This document shows positions 9,278-17,989 of a stretch of DNA of 64,000 nt, piece after piece. Every line of letters starts with the position of its first letter. The stretch's first letter is position 1. The notes under the pieces are model-generated. The model did no database searches and had not been told where the DNA came from. It worked only from the letters and a program-made list of their open reading frames with translations. The DNA is from Alphaproteobacteria bacterium (GTDB taxonomy: Bacteria; Pseudomonadota; Alphaproteobacteria; UBA9219): NCBI GenBank assembly GCA_009779745.1, contig WRDR01000001.1, positions 124,001-188,000 of the forward strand, in the 5' to 3' direction. Both the position numbers and the translations under genes were made by a program.

Positions 9278-10107
9278 CAGTGATCCATCTCCTCTTTCAA
9301 GCGGCTTCCTTTTTCCAATAATTTCACTAATGCGGTTCTGTCATGAGCTGCTAAAGCGTCTCTGTAGAGAGTAACAGATTTTATGAAACAGTCCAATTCC
9401 CGTACAAGAAATTTGCTGTTATCCATGCATAATTCCCCCCACATGTCCGCATTAAGCCGCGCTACTCTGGTAAGGTCTTTATAGCTTCCGGCTGAAAAGC
9501 CTTTATGTCCGCGCGCCGCAGGGCTTTTGATATAGGCGTTTGAAACAATATGAGCCAGCTGCGAAGTGAAAGCAATCATTTTATCATGTTTTTCTGCGGT
9601 TGTTACAGTAAAATGCCCGAAACCTACAGGCTTTAATATATCCTCAATCCTGGCGAACAGGGCAGGGTCATCATAAACAGGCGGCACAATAATTATATAT
9701 GCACCGTGAAATAAATCTGCGCGGCTGTTTTTAAAACCTGCTTTGTGGCTGCCTGCCATTGGATGACCGCCTATAAATGTAAAACCATATTTTTCTGCAA
9801 GAGGAAAACATCGCGAACAAACAGACCGCTTGACGCCGCAGCAGTCGATCACAAGCGTGTTTTTTGCTATGCCCGGCGCAGTTTTTTCAAGATAATCTAT
9901 TGCGTCTCCGGGATTGACTGCGATAAATACAGCCTCGCACTGACCGATTGATTTTTCGTCCAAAATACCTTCTATCACTCCGGAAATTTGCGCGAAACTC
10001 AAAACATCCTCGTTCACATCAAAACCGAATACCGAATGTCCTGCTGCTTGATAGGCTTTGGCTAAAGAGCCGCCGATTAAACCCAGCCCTGCGATTCCTA
10101 TATTCAT
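9277..10107 (-). CDS. tyrA: prephenate dehydrogenase
   Basis: The 276-residue protein begins with a Rossmann motif MNIGIAGLGLIGGSLAKA. It carries GGHPMAGSHKAG (prephenate-binding His and Ser) and FTSQLAHIVSNAY typical of TyrA. It makes 4-hydroxyphenylpyruvate, the direct Tyr precursor. This fits the tyrosine specifier in the T-box upstream. There is no C-terminal ACT domain, so feedback control by Tyr through that domain is not expected. Confidence 0.95.
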   Translation of the reverse strand: MNIGIAGLGLIGGSLAKAYQAAGHSVFGFDVNEDVLSFAQISGVIEGILDEKSIGQCEAVFIAVNPGDAIDYLEKTAPGIAKNTLVIDCCGVKRSVCSRCFPLAEKYGFTFIGGHPMAGSHKAGFKNSRADLFHGAYIIIVPPVYDDPALFARIEDILKPVGFGHFTVTTAEKHDKMIAFTSQLAHIVSNAYIKSPAARGHKGFSAGSYKDLTRVARLNADMWGELCMDNSKFLVRELDCFIKSVTLYRDALAAHDRTALVKLLEKGSRLKEEMDH

Positions 10108-11108
10108 GCTGCAACCGCCTCCCGCACCTTGCGTATTCTTTCAGCCGTTTCAGAGAACTGCTCCGGCGTGAGTGACTGCGCACCGTCGCAAAGCGCGCTC
10201 TGCGGGTCATTATGCACTTCAATCATAAGACCATGCGCGCCGGCAGCAACTGCAGCCATTGCCATCGGCTTTACTAAACGCGCTATGCCGGAGGCGTGAC
10301 TGGGGTCAACTACAACAGGCAAATGCGAGAGTTCACGCAGCATAGGCACAGCCGAAATATCAAGAGTATTGCGCGTGCAGGTTTCAAAAGTGCGTATGCC
10401 TCGTTCGCAAAGAATGACGTTATTGTTGCCGCCTGCCATGATGTATTCCGCACTCATCAGCAATTCCTGCAATGTATTCGAAAAGCCGCGCTTAAGCAAT
10501 ATTGGTTTTTTAGTCATTCCCAATTCCTTGAGCATTTCAAAGTTCTGCATACTGCGCGCACCTACTTGTATAATGTCCACCTGTTCAAACATCGGAAGAT
10601 GATTAGCGTTCATAATTTCAGAGACAATAGGCATACCTGTTTGCTTTTTTGCTTCCAGCAAAAGCTCTATGCCGTCTGCGCGCAGCCCTTGAAAATCGTA
10701 CGGCGAAGTGCGCGGCTTGAATGCGCCGCCGCGCAGAATTGAGGCTCCGGAAGCATGAACGCTCTTAGCGATGCCCAAAATCTGTTCTTTAGATTCCACT
10801 GAACACGGTCCTGCCATAATTTGAAAATCAGAACCGCCGATTTTTAATCCGCATATATCAATAACGCTGTCGTCAGGGTGAAATTTACGGTTTGCTCTTT
10901 TGAACGGCTCGCTTATGCGTTTGACCGAAGCAACTATATCCAAGCCTTCTACGAGTCCTATGTCAATTTGACTCGTGTCGCCGACCAAGCCCAGAATAGT
11001 GCAGAACTCGCCTTCAGATAAATGGACGGCAAGCTTTTTGCTTTTCAGCCATGCAATTAGTTTTTCGATTTGCTCTTTTGTAGCACTGGATTTTAATACT
11101 GCTATCAT
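10104..11108 (-). CDS. aroF: 3-deoxy-7-phosphoheptulonate (DAHP) synthase
   Basis: The enzyme condenses PEP and erythrose-4-phosphate, the first step to aromatic amino acids. The N-terminal 70 residues form a small ferredoxin/ACT-like domain. The TIM barrel shows GPCSVES at 100-106, KPRTSPYDFQG at 131-141, GARSMQN, KRGFSNT and DPSHASG. This short two-domain type is common in Firmicutes and Thermotoga, not the E. coli AroFGH type. The ATG at 11106-11108 has a strong GGAGG and gives 334 residues. An in-frame start 33 bases upstream lies closer to the terminator and lacks that ribosome site. Confidence 0.95.
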   Translation of the reverse strand: MIAVLKSSATKEQIEKLIAWLKSKKLAVHLSEGEFCTILGLVGDTSQIDIGLVEGLDIVASVKRISEPFKRANRKFHPDDSVIDICGLKIGGSDFQIMAGPCSVESKEQILGIAKSVHASGASILRGGAFKPRTSPYDFQGLRADGIELLLEAKKQTGMPIVSEIMNANHLPMFEQVDIIQVGARSMQNFEMLKELGMTKKPILLKRGFSNTLQELLMSAEYIMAGGNNNVILCERGIRTFETCTRNTLDISAVPMLRELSHLPVVVDPSHASGIARLVKPMAMAAVAAGAHGLMIEVHNDPQSALCDGAQSLTPEQFSETAERIRKVREAVAA

Positions 11109-11139
11109 AAGGTGTTCCTCCTTTAATATTCGCCCAAAC

Positions 11140-11178
11140 AAAAAAGTCCCTGAGCAAGTTTAGGACTTGCCCAGGGAC
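11140..11178 (-). terminator. T-box intrinsic terminator
   Basis: Read on the minus strand, GTCCCTGGGCAAGT and ACTTGCTCAGGGAC form a long stem with a short CCTA loop, followed directly by six T residues. Part of its 5' arm would instead pair within the T-box antiterminator when uncharged tRNA is bound. Confidence 0.93.
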
Positions 11179-11414
11179 TAGAATCTCTTCCAGCGGTACC
11201 ACCCTGATTACGGCGCGCAAAGAGCCGTCACTTAGCGGGATCTAACAATCCCTATCCCTATAACGGAGGACTTCCGGATGCTCCTACTAAATATTTCGGA
11301 ACATCGGCTCAGGAGTGTATTTATATATCCGTCAGCACCTGCTTGCACCAACCGCAGTATCTCTGAACGCTACTGATTGAGGATATTTTTCTCTCCGTCA
11401 CAGCCTTTTATTAA
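11140..11414 (-). promoter_or_regulatory. T-box riboswitch, tyrosine specifier (UAC), upstream of aroF
   Basis: The minus-strand leader has every T-box part. Stem I base strands are GGCT...GGAG and CTCC..AGCC, with ATATCC/GGATAT above them. The internal loop between these carries ATAAATACA, and its TAC at 11317-11319 is the specifier codon for Tyr. AGAGATACTGCGGTTGGTGCA provides the AG bulge and distal loop. The invariant T-box AGGGTGGTACCGC, which pairs with the tRNA NCCA end, maps to 11193-11205, and the terminator follows. Uncharged tRNA-Tyr would stabilise the antiterminator and switch on the whole aro operon. Confidence 0.95.
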
Positions 11415-11420
11415 TGAGTA

Positions 11421-11449
11421 AATTTAACACAATTATATACTGTTGTCAA
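11421..11449 (-). promoter_or_regulatory. aro operon promoter
   Basis: On the minus strand, TTGACA (11449-11444) is followed after 17 bases by TAAATT (11426-11421). The start of transcription would fall near 11414, just before stem I of the T-box. A perfect -35 and near-consensus -10 resemble a housekeeping promoter. Confidence 0.75.
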
Positions 11450-11626
11450 TTATAATGCACTAACTGCCCGTGCAGGAGTGTTTTCGTTACTATCTGCATA
11501 GCAAACGCTGGCATACATAAAGCCATAGCAAGAGCAAAGAGAGATGTAATAAACTGTCTTTAAGATGCTTTTCAGACTGTATATAAAGTTTCTTCTTTTT
11601 CTATCGCCCGCAAGCAAGATGAGTGT
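11450..11626. other. intergenic stretch with no recognised feature
   Basis: Between the aro promoter and the cysQ stop I see no gene, tRNA or clear terminator. Together with the T-box leader it makes the roughly 520-base gap between aroF and cysQ. Confidence 0.5.
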
Positions 11627-12412
11627 CTATTTAGGAACCCAAATGTTCTCCGCCCTGTTGACAGCATAGAACCCACCTTCGTTCAGATGATTTTTGCGGT
11701 TATAGCGCATAGCTGATCCGTCCATTCTCCGGAATATCCCGCCGGCTTCCTCGACAATAGCGTGCATAGCGCAGGTGTCCCATTCGTACGTAAGACCAAA
11801 GCGGTAATAGACATCCGCAATTCCCTCGGCCACCATAGTGCCTTTCAAAGAGCTGCCGGCTGAAACCGTTTCTTTGATTTTCTCTGAGTGTGCTTTAATC
11901 AGTGTTTCTTCTTTTTCGCCCGAGTGAGACTTGCTGCCGACCCAGACCAGATTTTCCGTCCGCCTGCTGACGGAAAGCCGGACCGTTTCCTGATCTTTCA
12001 GGCGGAAAGCCCCGTTCCCGTATGATGCAAAATACAGCGTCCCTGTCACGGGCAGAGCAATCACTCCCAAAACAGGACTGTTGTTTTCAGTCAAAGCAAT
12101 GTTGACTGTAAATTCGCCGTTGCGCTTGATGAATTCTTTCGTGCCGTCCAGAGGATCAACTATCCAGCAAAATCGGGCATCCAAAGGAACAGAACCGTTG
12201 CTTTCCTCGGACAGAATAGGAATGTCCGGAAATCGTTCCGAAAGCCGGGCGCAAATAACCTCATTCGCAGCAATATCCGCCAGTGTCAGAGGGCTTTCAT
12301 CGGCTTTCAAGCTCACGGTTTTTTCGAAATCCGTGCCGTATATCTCTAGGATTTTACGGCATGCCTCCTGTGCTGCCAGAATCGCAGTTTCAAGAAAAAC
12401 AGGCTCATTCAT
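11627..12412 (-). CDS. cysQ: 3'(2'),5'-bisphosphate nucleotidase CysQ
   Basis: CysQ hydrolyses PAP, the inhibitory product of PAPS-dependent sulfotransferases, to AMP. The protein (about 261 residues) has the inositol-monophosphatase fold motifs: SEES, DPLDGTKEF with the metal-binding Asp residues, and WDTCAMHAIVEEAGG. It is the last gene of the sulfur operon, directly after a sulfotransferase, which fits PAP recycling. An in-frame GTG at 12421 overlaps the upstream stop. The ATG at 12412 has AAGG at a good distance and is preferred. Confidence 0.92.
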   Translation of the reverse strand: MNEPVFLETAILAAQEACRKILEIYGTDFEKTVSLKADESPLTLADIAANEVICARLSERFPDIPILSEESNGSVPLDARFCWIVDPLDGTKEFIKRNGEFTVNIALTENNSPVLGVIALPVTGTLYFASYGNGAFRLKDQETVRLSVSRRTENLVWVGSKSHSGEKEETLIKAHSEKIKETVSAGSSLKGTMVAEGIADVYYRFGLTYEWDTCAMHAIVEEAGGIFRRMDGSAMRYNRKNHLNEGGFYAVNRAENIWVPK

Positions 12413-12417
12413 TGTTT

Positions 12418-13647
12418 TCACCTTTTAATATATTTTTTTCGTATGTGTTTGCGGTTCTTCTTTTTAGGAACAAAGAGGCATAGAAAGTGAATGAACCATT
12501 TGGGATACCTGTGGAATCGACGCAGATTTTGTTCTCTCTCGTAAATTATGCGGGGTATACTTTCATTTGCATAAAGCCTTCTGAATTTCGTCTGTCCGGT
12601 TTCACTGTATTTTTTTTCAAAAAAATCAAGAAACAGCTTCTGCAGGACAGAGGAAATCTTCAGAAACGCCTCGATAAAGCCGTTGAGCGTTTCTTCCGAA
12701 TACGTTTCAGGCTCCGGTTTTTCCTCAACCTTGTAATCCGTGTAATCTATCCCTGCGTTGTCTTTCAGCCATTGGATACCCTCCCGGTTACGTTCCAGCA
12801 TAGCGAGCTTATCTCGCCAAGAAAAATCGAATTTTGTACCCTTGATGGAAAATAGCGGGAAGCAGTCCACATAAGTTCTTTTAGGATTCAAATTCCAAGA
12901 TTTGTTGAAGGTAGGCTCCACGTCCTCGGCAAATTTGATGAACTCCATAGCCTCGGCACATACGGATTCGTTGGTACGGAAAACTTTCAGTTCATTCAGT
13001 TCGCTTTCAGGAAAACCTGTTAGTTTTAAAAAGGATCCGACCAGACCGTCCTCATCTTTAACCGCGTCCTCGAATTTTACAAGCGTAATCATATCCTTAA
13101 ACTTGCTGACAAAAGTGCGTAAATGAATATTGTGATAGCTTTCAAATTTCTGATGCCAGTCCTCATTCAAGGATTTGACAATGCAGCCTTTCTTCTTGTC
13201 TTCCTGCCAACGACTGATCTGCCACTCCACCGGGTTGCGTATATACAAGATAATCTGGACTTCGACATCCGAAAAATATTCTTTCAGAAACGATTGGAAT
13301 TTTTCCGAATAATCCGGAACAAGCGCGAAATCTACCGCAAACTCAGCGGACATAATCATGGTCTTTCCGTCCGAATCTTTGCAGGCATGGAGCATTTGTT
13401 CCATCTGAACCTGTTCGTAGTCTGCACGTTCCTCAGCCGTCATATATGACCACAAATCCGGGTTTTTAGGAATCCTACACGAAGAGAAAAGGCATTGAAA
13501 TACTTTATAGTGCGACACCCACCACTCATGCAGATACCGAAAGCCGTTTTTCTCCAGCAATTCGGAATTGTTATAAAGAGTGCGCTGAATGCTTGAGCTT
13601 CCGGTCTTTGGTCCGCCAAGATGAACGACAAGTTTCTTTATAGGCAT
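12418..13647 (-). CDS. PAPS-dependent sulfotransferase family protein
   Basis: The 409-residue protein begins MPIKKLVVHLGGPKTGSSSIQ. PKTGSSS (about 13-19) is the 5'-phosphosulfate loop, and YIRNPVEWQISRW resembles the 3'-phosphate-binding segment of sulfotransferases. The C-terminus is strongly basic (KKKNRKHIRKKYIKR). It is likely cytoplasmic and transfers sulfate from PAPS to an unknown acceptor, perhaps a glycan. An AGGAG lies eight bases before the ATG. It sits between the ABC transporter and cysQ, in the same operon as the PAPS-making genes. Confidence 0.82.
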   Translation of the reverse strand: MPIKKLVVHLGGPKTGSSSIQRTLYNNSELLEKNGFRYLHEWWVSHYKVFQCLFSSCRIPKNPDLWSYMTAEERADYEQVQMEQMLHACKDSDGKTMIMSAEFAVDFALVPDYSEKFQSFLKEYFSDVEVQIILYIRNPVEWQISRWQEDKKKGCIVKSLNEDWHQKFESYHNIHLRTFVSKFKDMITLVKFEDAVKDEDGLVGSFLKLTGFPESELNELKVFRTNESVCAEAMEFIKFAEDVEPTFNKSWNLNPKRTYVDCFPLFSIKGTKFDFSWRDKLAMLERNREGIQWLKDNAGIDYTDYKVEEKPEPETYSEETLNGFIEAFLKISSVLQKLFLDFFEKKYSETGQTKFRRLYANESIPRIIYEREQNLRRFHRYPKWFIHFLCLFVPKKKNRKHIRKKYIKR

Positions 13648-13662
13648 AGCATTACTCCTAAG

Positions 13663-14430
13663 TTATCCCCGCACGCGGCGCATACGGTTTTCAATCGGGA
13701 CAAATATCAGCCGGTCGGATAAAAAGCCGATGACAATGATCACTGCCATAACAGCCATGACCTGGTCTGTTGCATTCAGTTCGCGTCCGAAGTGCAAAAG
13801 CTGTCCGAGGCCGGCATGTTCAGTGATTAAAATATAAATCTCTGCCGACATCAAAGACCTCCATGCAAACGCCCAGCCAAGCTTTGCACCTGACAATATG
13901 CCGGGCATAGCTGCCGGAATAATCACGCTTTTGAACAGTTCGGCTTTTCCCGCTCCCATGACCTTTGCCGCTTTGATATAAAGTGCGGGAACGGAACGTA
14001 TGGAATCTTCCGCAGACAAACAGACCGCCCATACCGACCCCATTATTACGACAAAGTACATGGCTGCTTCGCTCTGCCCGAACCAAAGGATAGCCAAAGG
14101 TGCCCAGCATATTGAAGGCAGCGTTTGAAGCCCCAGAGCCACAGGCTTAACCGTGCTTTTGAATGCCGTGCTTGCGTGCATCAGAACACCGAATAAAAGA
14201 CCCAAAAGCACTGCAATCGTATATCCGAGAAAAATCCGGCTCAAAGTCACTAAGACAGCTTCTGGCAGTAAGCCCTCGCGGGTAGATGAAACCAGATACG
14301 CAAACGTATCGGCCGGAGACGGCAAAAGAATAGGAGAAACCCCGCCTTTGACGCAGACAGCCTGCCATACTGCGATAAACACGGCAAAAAGAACTAGCGG
14401 CAAAGCGGCTTTTTTCACGGCTTGTTTCAT
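13663..14430 (-). CDS. ABC transporter permease, SsuC/TauC type
   Basis: The 255-residue membrane protein has about six helices and the BPD_transp_1 EAA loop (AAKVMGAGKAELFKSVIIPAAMP..). The ATG at 14430 (MKQAVKKA) overlaps the ATPase stop by four bases. A longer reading frame starting at 14586 lies entirely over the ATPase gene and is rejected. It partners the ATPase and binding protein immediately upstream. Substrate is likely a sulfonate or another small oxyanion. Confidence 0.92.
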   Translation of the reverse strand: MKQAVKKAALPLVLFAVFIAVWQAVCVKGGVSPILLPSPADTFAYLVSSTREGLLPEAVLVTLSRIFLGYTIAVLLGLLFGVLMHASTAFKSTVKPVALGLQTLPSICWAPLAILWFGQSEAAMYFVVIMGSVWAVCLSAEDSIRSVPALYIKAAKVMGAGKAELFKSVIIPAAMPGILSGAKLGWAFAWRSLMSAEIYILITEHAGLGQLLHFGRELNATDQVMAVMAVIIVIGFLSDRLIFVPIENRMRRVRG

Positions 14431-15194
14431 AACACCCCCTTTGCTCTTTGCATATGCGGCAGTATGCTTCCAGCCATCGTTGCCAGAGAAGCGTCGTTCA
14501 TAGAACGCGGATACGGCAGCGTGATTTTTTCGTTCAAAGTGATCCATCCGTGCTTTTCCATAAGCATGACCCTGCTTCCAAGACACACGGCTTCGCGCAC
14601 GTTATGCGTTACCATAACTATAGTTTTTCCGGTTCTCTGCCAGATCCTCTGCATATCGTCATACAAGAGTTCACGTGTCATGGCATCAAGAGCACTGAAC
14701 GGTTCGTCCATAAGCAGAATGTCAGGATCCGGTGCAAGCGACCGCGCCAACGCCACTCGCTGACGCATACCGCCCGACAGTTCGTGAATGAAACGTCCGG
14801 CACAGTCCGGTAATCCGACTATCGTTAAAAACTCCTCAGCACGCCGCTGTTTTTCTTCCGCACTAAGTTTTGAAACAAATCTAAGTCCGAAAAGCACGTT
14901 GTCCAGAACATTCAGCCATGGAAATAAAGCAGCGTCCTGAAACATCATCATGCGGTGACGATCAGGACCGGATATAGGAACCCCGCGGTATAAAATGCTG
15001 CCGGCATCGGCAGGAGAAAGACCGGCGATGATTTCCAGCAAAGTTGACTTGCCGCATCCGCTGGGTCCTAGTATGGAAACAAATTCGCCTTCGCCGATTG
15101 AAAGCGATACGTTGTCCAACGCCCGGACTTCAGCTCCTCGGTCTGCCAGAAGAAATGTACGGGATAGGTTTCTGACTTCAAGCAGTTCAGTCAT
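14427..15194 (-). CDS. ABC transporter ATP-binding protein, SsuB/TauB type
   Basis: The 255-residue ATPase has Walker A GPSGCGKST at about 43-51, signature LSGGMRQRVALARSL, Walker B DILLMDEPF with SALDA, and the H-loop VTHNVREAV. Overlaps with both neighbours indicate coupled translation. It energises the SsuA/SsuC-like importer in this operon. Confidence 0.94.
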   Translation of the reverse strand: MTELLEVRNLSRTFLLADRGAEVRALDNVSLSIGEGEFVSILGPSGCGKSTLLEIIAGLSPADAGSILYRGVPISGPDRHRMMMFQDAALFPWLNVLDNVLFGLRFVSKLSAEEKQRRAEEFLTIVGLPDCAGRFIHELSGGMRQRVALARSLAPDPDILLMDEPFSALDAMTRELLYDDMQRIWQRTGKTIVMVTHNVREAVCLGSRVMLMEKHGWITLNEKITLPYPRSMNDASLATMAGSILPHMQRAKGVL

Positions 15195-16158
15195 GTGTTT
15201 TTACCAAATCGGTTATGTTCTGTTTTTCGCCTTTGATAAGTCCGGCACCAAGCGCGGCCTCCAGAAAGTATTCAAAATCTGCAACAGCAATAGAATCGTC
15301 CGGCGTAAGGCGCGGCCACGCCTGATCAACCAAAGAACGTGGAAATTCTCCTTTCATTTGGCGGGTTAATTCGTTTGCAATTCTTTGCTTTGTTTCTTCC
15401 GGATTGGCGCGTATCCATTCACCAAGCGCACGATGCCCCTTGATAAAGCCTGCGACTGTTTGCGGAAAGCGGTCTTCGAATTTGCGCGAAGCCGCCAGTA
15501 CTGTTGTCAGCGATTTTTCAGGAGGCTCGGAATAAAGTATGCGCCCGCCCGCTTCGTTTTCCAAACGAGACACCCACGGTTCTACTGTCCATGCAGCATC
15601 AATGTTGCCGCTTAAAAAAGCGGGCATTATGGAAGGGTTGGACATGGGCATAATTTTAACCTCGCCGCCGGAGCTTACCGCGGTTTTTATCCCTGCATCA
15701 CCCAGCCATGCACGGCAGTTAACATCCTGAGTATTGCCAAGCTGGGGCGTTGCAATCCGTTTGCCGATAAAATCACGCGGTTCAGACAGAGTGCTGTCCT
15801 TTGGCACAACCAAAGCACCGCCGCCGCGCATTGAGCCGGACACCACTGTTACGCCGCCTTTGGAGCGGATCCATGCATTCAAGACCGGACTGGGACCAAC
15901 GTATGTGATGTCAATGGCGTTCGCAAATATTGCTTCCATCGCCGAAGGACCGGCGTTAAAACTGTGCCACTTGATTTCTGTTCCGCCCAGATAAGGCGCG
16001 AACCAGTCCTTACCCTCGTGCGCCATGTTTTGAGCCACCAAAGCGTGCGCATGGGTGATGTTCGGGAAATACCCGACACGAAGCATTGGCAGCTGTTCCG
16101 CTCTTGCAAGCGAGGGTGCAAGAAAAAACGCTGAAAACAGAATAATGACATTACGCAC
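15187..16158 (-). CDS. ABC transporter substrate-binding protein, SsuA/TauA-like
   Basis: The 323-residue protein starts with a signal peptide (hydrophobic 3-15, LARA cleavage near residue 20). It then reads LRVGYFPNITHAHALVA and ITYVGPSPVLNAWIR, typical of the nitrate/sulfonate/taurine (NMT1-like) periplasmic binding family. It has no lipobox, so it is probably free in the periplasm. Setting it inside a cysD-cysNC operon suggests a sulfur compound, possibly sulfate itself. The ligand cannot be read from sequence. Confidence 0.9.
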   Translation of the reverse strand: MRNVIILFSAFFLAPSLARAEQLPMLRVGYFPNITHAHALVAQNMAHEGKDWFAPYLGGTEIKWHSFNAGPSAMEAIFANAIDITYVGPSPVLNAWIRSKGGVTVVSGSMRGGGALVVPKDSTLSEPRDFIGKRIATPQLGNTQDVNCRAWLGDAGIKTAVSSGGEVKIMPMSNPSIMPAFLSGNIDAAWTVEPWVSRLENEAGGRILYSEPPEKSLTTVLAASRKFEDRFPQTVAGFIKGHRALGEWIRANPEETKQRIANELTRQMKGEFPRSLVDQAWPRLTPDDSIAVADFEYFLEAALGAGLIKGEKQNITDLVKTHD

Positions 16159-17989
16159 TTTGAATCTCCTTTGTTATGAATTCAACCAGCTCTTGAGCAA
16201 GCAGTTCTGGCGCACGCATACCGTCCATATGCAGATCGGGATTTTCCGGCTGTTCGAATGGAGCAGATATGCCTGTGAAGTGTGGCAGAACTCCTGCACG
16301 CGCTTTGGCGTACAAGCCCTTGGAGTCGCGAGACTCACAGATTTCAAGCGGAGTGTCAACGAATATTTCAAAAAATTCGCCCGGGGGAAAGCGTTCACGG
16401 ATTGCCATACGATCAGTCCGATAAGGAGAGATGAATGATGCAAGAACCACAAGACCCGCATCTGCCATGAGTTTTGCGACTTCCGAAGCCCTACGTATAT
16501 TTTCAACGCGGTCCGCTTCAGTGAAGCCTAAATCCCTGTTCAGTCCGCTGCGCAGGTTATCGCCGTCCAGTGTATAAACGTGGAATCCTTTGGCATACAG
16601 CAATTTTGCCGTCAGATTCGCAACGGTTGACTTCCCGGATGCTGAAAGCCCTGTCAGCCACACAACACAGGGCTTTTGGGATTTCTGAGCAGCAAATGCT
16701 TCTTTGCTCAGTTCAAATGCGTGCGGGAACACGGAGTGGCTGCGGTGCAGAACATAATCAACCATGCCTGCGCCAAGAGTGCTGCCACTGATACGGTCTA
16801 TCAGAAGAAAGCCGCCCAAATCGCGCGACTTGGCATAGGGCATCATGGGCAGCTTGCGGTCAAGGCTGAGTTTTATCCTGCCCACGTCATTAGGTCTCAA
16901 TTCTTTGGACGGTGTTTCCGCAAGCGTATTCAGGTCTATCTTATACGACAGTTCAGTTACAGTCGCCCAAGCCTCGGCAGTGCCCAGCCGGAAAAAGTAA
17001 GAACGCCCGAGAGCCAAATGCGGGTCATTCAGCCAGATAATCTTTGCTGCAATCTGGTCAGCTTCCTCCAGAGGATAATCAGGCGAGAACAAAACTTCGC
17101 CCCTGCCTACATCAACATCTTCAGCCAGCTTTATGTTCACAGCCTGTTCAGTCTGTGCGGTTGCGAGATCGCCGCTCATATCGGCAAGACGCTCAATAGT
17201 ACCTGTGCGTCCGGACGGAGACAAACAAACCTTATCGCCCACTCTCACTGTGCCGGATAACACAGTACCCATCAGCCACCTGTTTGTTCCTTGACGGGAC
17301 ACGCCCTGCACAGGCATGCAAAAAGCAGTCTGCGGCATGGGCGCAGTATCAAGAGCCTCAAGAATATCCAGCACAGCCAGTCCCTGATACCACGGCATAT
17401 TTGCACTGGAAAAACATATGTTGTCGCCGCCCAAGGCAGATACCGGAATGCACGAAACCGAACGAAACGAAAGGTTTTTAATCCGGTCGAGGTATTCCGC
17501 TTCAATAGCTTTGAATACGTCCTCGCTGTATCCTGCAAGGTCCATCTTGTTGACTGCCACAATGATATGCGGCACGCCGAGCATCGCACAGACAATGGAA
17601 TGCCGCACAGTCTGTGGCAGAAGTCCGTCTTTCGCACGCGTCGCGTCAATCAGAAGAAGAGCTGCATCTGCTTTGGACGCTCCCGTTACCATGTTGCGGG
17701 TATATTGTTCATGCCCGGGCGCATCAGCGACTATATAACGTCTGGCCGGAGTCCGGAACGAACGATAGGCAACATCAATGGTAATAGCCTGTTCTCGCTC
17801 AGCCAGAAGCCCGTCCAGCAGGCCGGAAAAATCCGGACGTCCGTCTGCTGTGCGTTCTTTTTCCAAAAAGGCAAGCTGGTCTTCATACAGGACGCCGAGA
17901 TCGTAAAGCATACGGCCTATCAGCGTGCTTTTCCCGTCATCAACGCTGCCGCAGCTTAGGATTCGCAGCAAAGGTTTTTCTTCTGTCAA
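16151..17989 (-). CDS. cysNC: bifunctional sulfate adenylyltransferase GTPase subunit / APS kinase
   Basis: The 612-residue fusion makes PAPS. The CysN part (about 1-430) has G1 [23 protein letters not shown] and NKMDLAG, and drives CysD by GTP hydrolysis. The CysC part (about 440-612) has the P-loop GLSASGKST and the APS kinase motif [15 protein letters not shown]. It overlaps both cysD and the binding-protein gene. No cysH or cysI is nearby, so the PAPS made here probably serves the sulfotransferase and not assimilation. A distant cysH cannot be excluded. Confidence 0.96.
   Translation of the reverse strand: MTEEKPLLRILSCGSVDDGKSTLIGRMLYDLGVLYEDQLAFLEKERTADGRPDFSGLLDGLLAEREQAITIDVAYRSFRTPARRYIVADAPGHEQYTRNMVTGASKADAALLLIDATRAKDGLLPQTVRHSIVCAMLGVPHIIVAVNKMDLAGYSEDVFKAIEAEYLDRIKNLSFRSVSCIPVSALGGDNICFSSANMPWYQGLAVLDILEALDTAPMPQTAFCMPVQGVSRQGTNRWLMGTVLSGTVRVGDKVCLSPSGRTGTIERLADMSGDLATAQTEQAVNIKLAEDVDVGRGEVLFSPDYPLEEADQIAAKIIWLNDPHLALGRSYFFRLGTAEAWATVTELSYKIDLNTLAETPSKELRPNDVGRIKLSLDRKLPMMPYAKSRDLGGFLLIDRISGSTLGAGMVDYVLHRSHSVFPHAFELSKEAFAAQKSQKPCVVWLTGLSASGKSTVANLTAKLLYAKGFHVYTLDGDNLRSGLNRDLGFTEADRVENIRRASEVAKLMADAGLVVLASFISPYRTDRMAIRERFPPGEFFEIFVDTPLEICESRDSKGLYAKARAGVLPHFTGISAPFEQPENPDLHMDGMRAPELLAQELVEFITKEIQSA

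Noticed and set aside
11480-11600. possible small exported peptide on the minus strand downstream of cysQ
   Set aside because: No start codon with a ribosome site in front of the hydrophobic stretch, and it ends in the aro promoter region.
16676-17959. long plus-strand frames of 194 and 222 residues
   Set aside because: Both are antisense to cysNC, whose motifs are intact, and they match no family.
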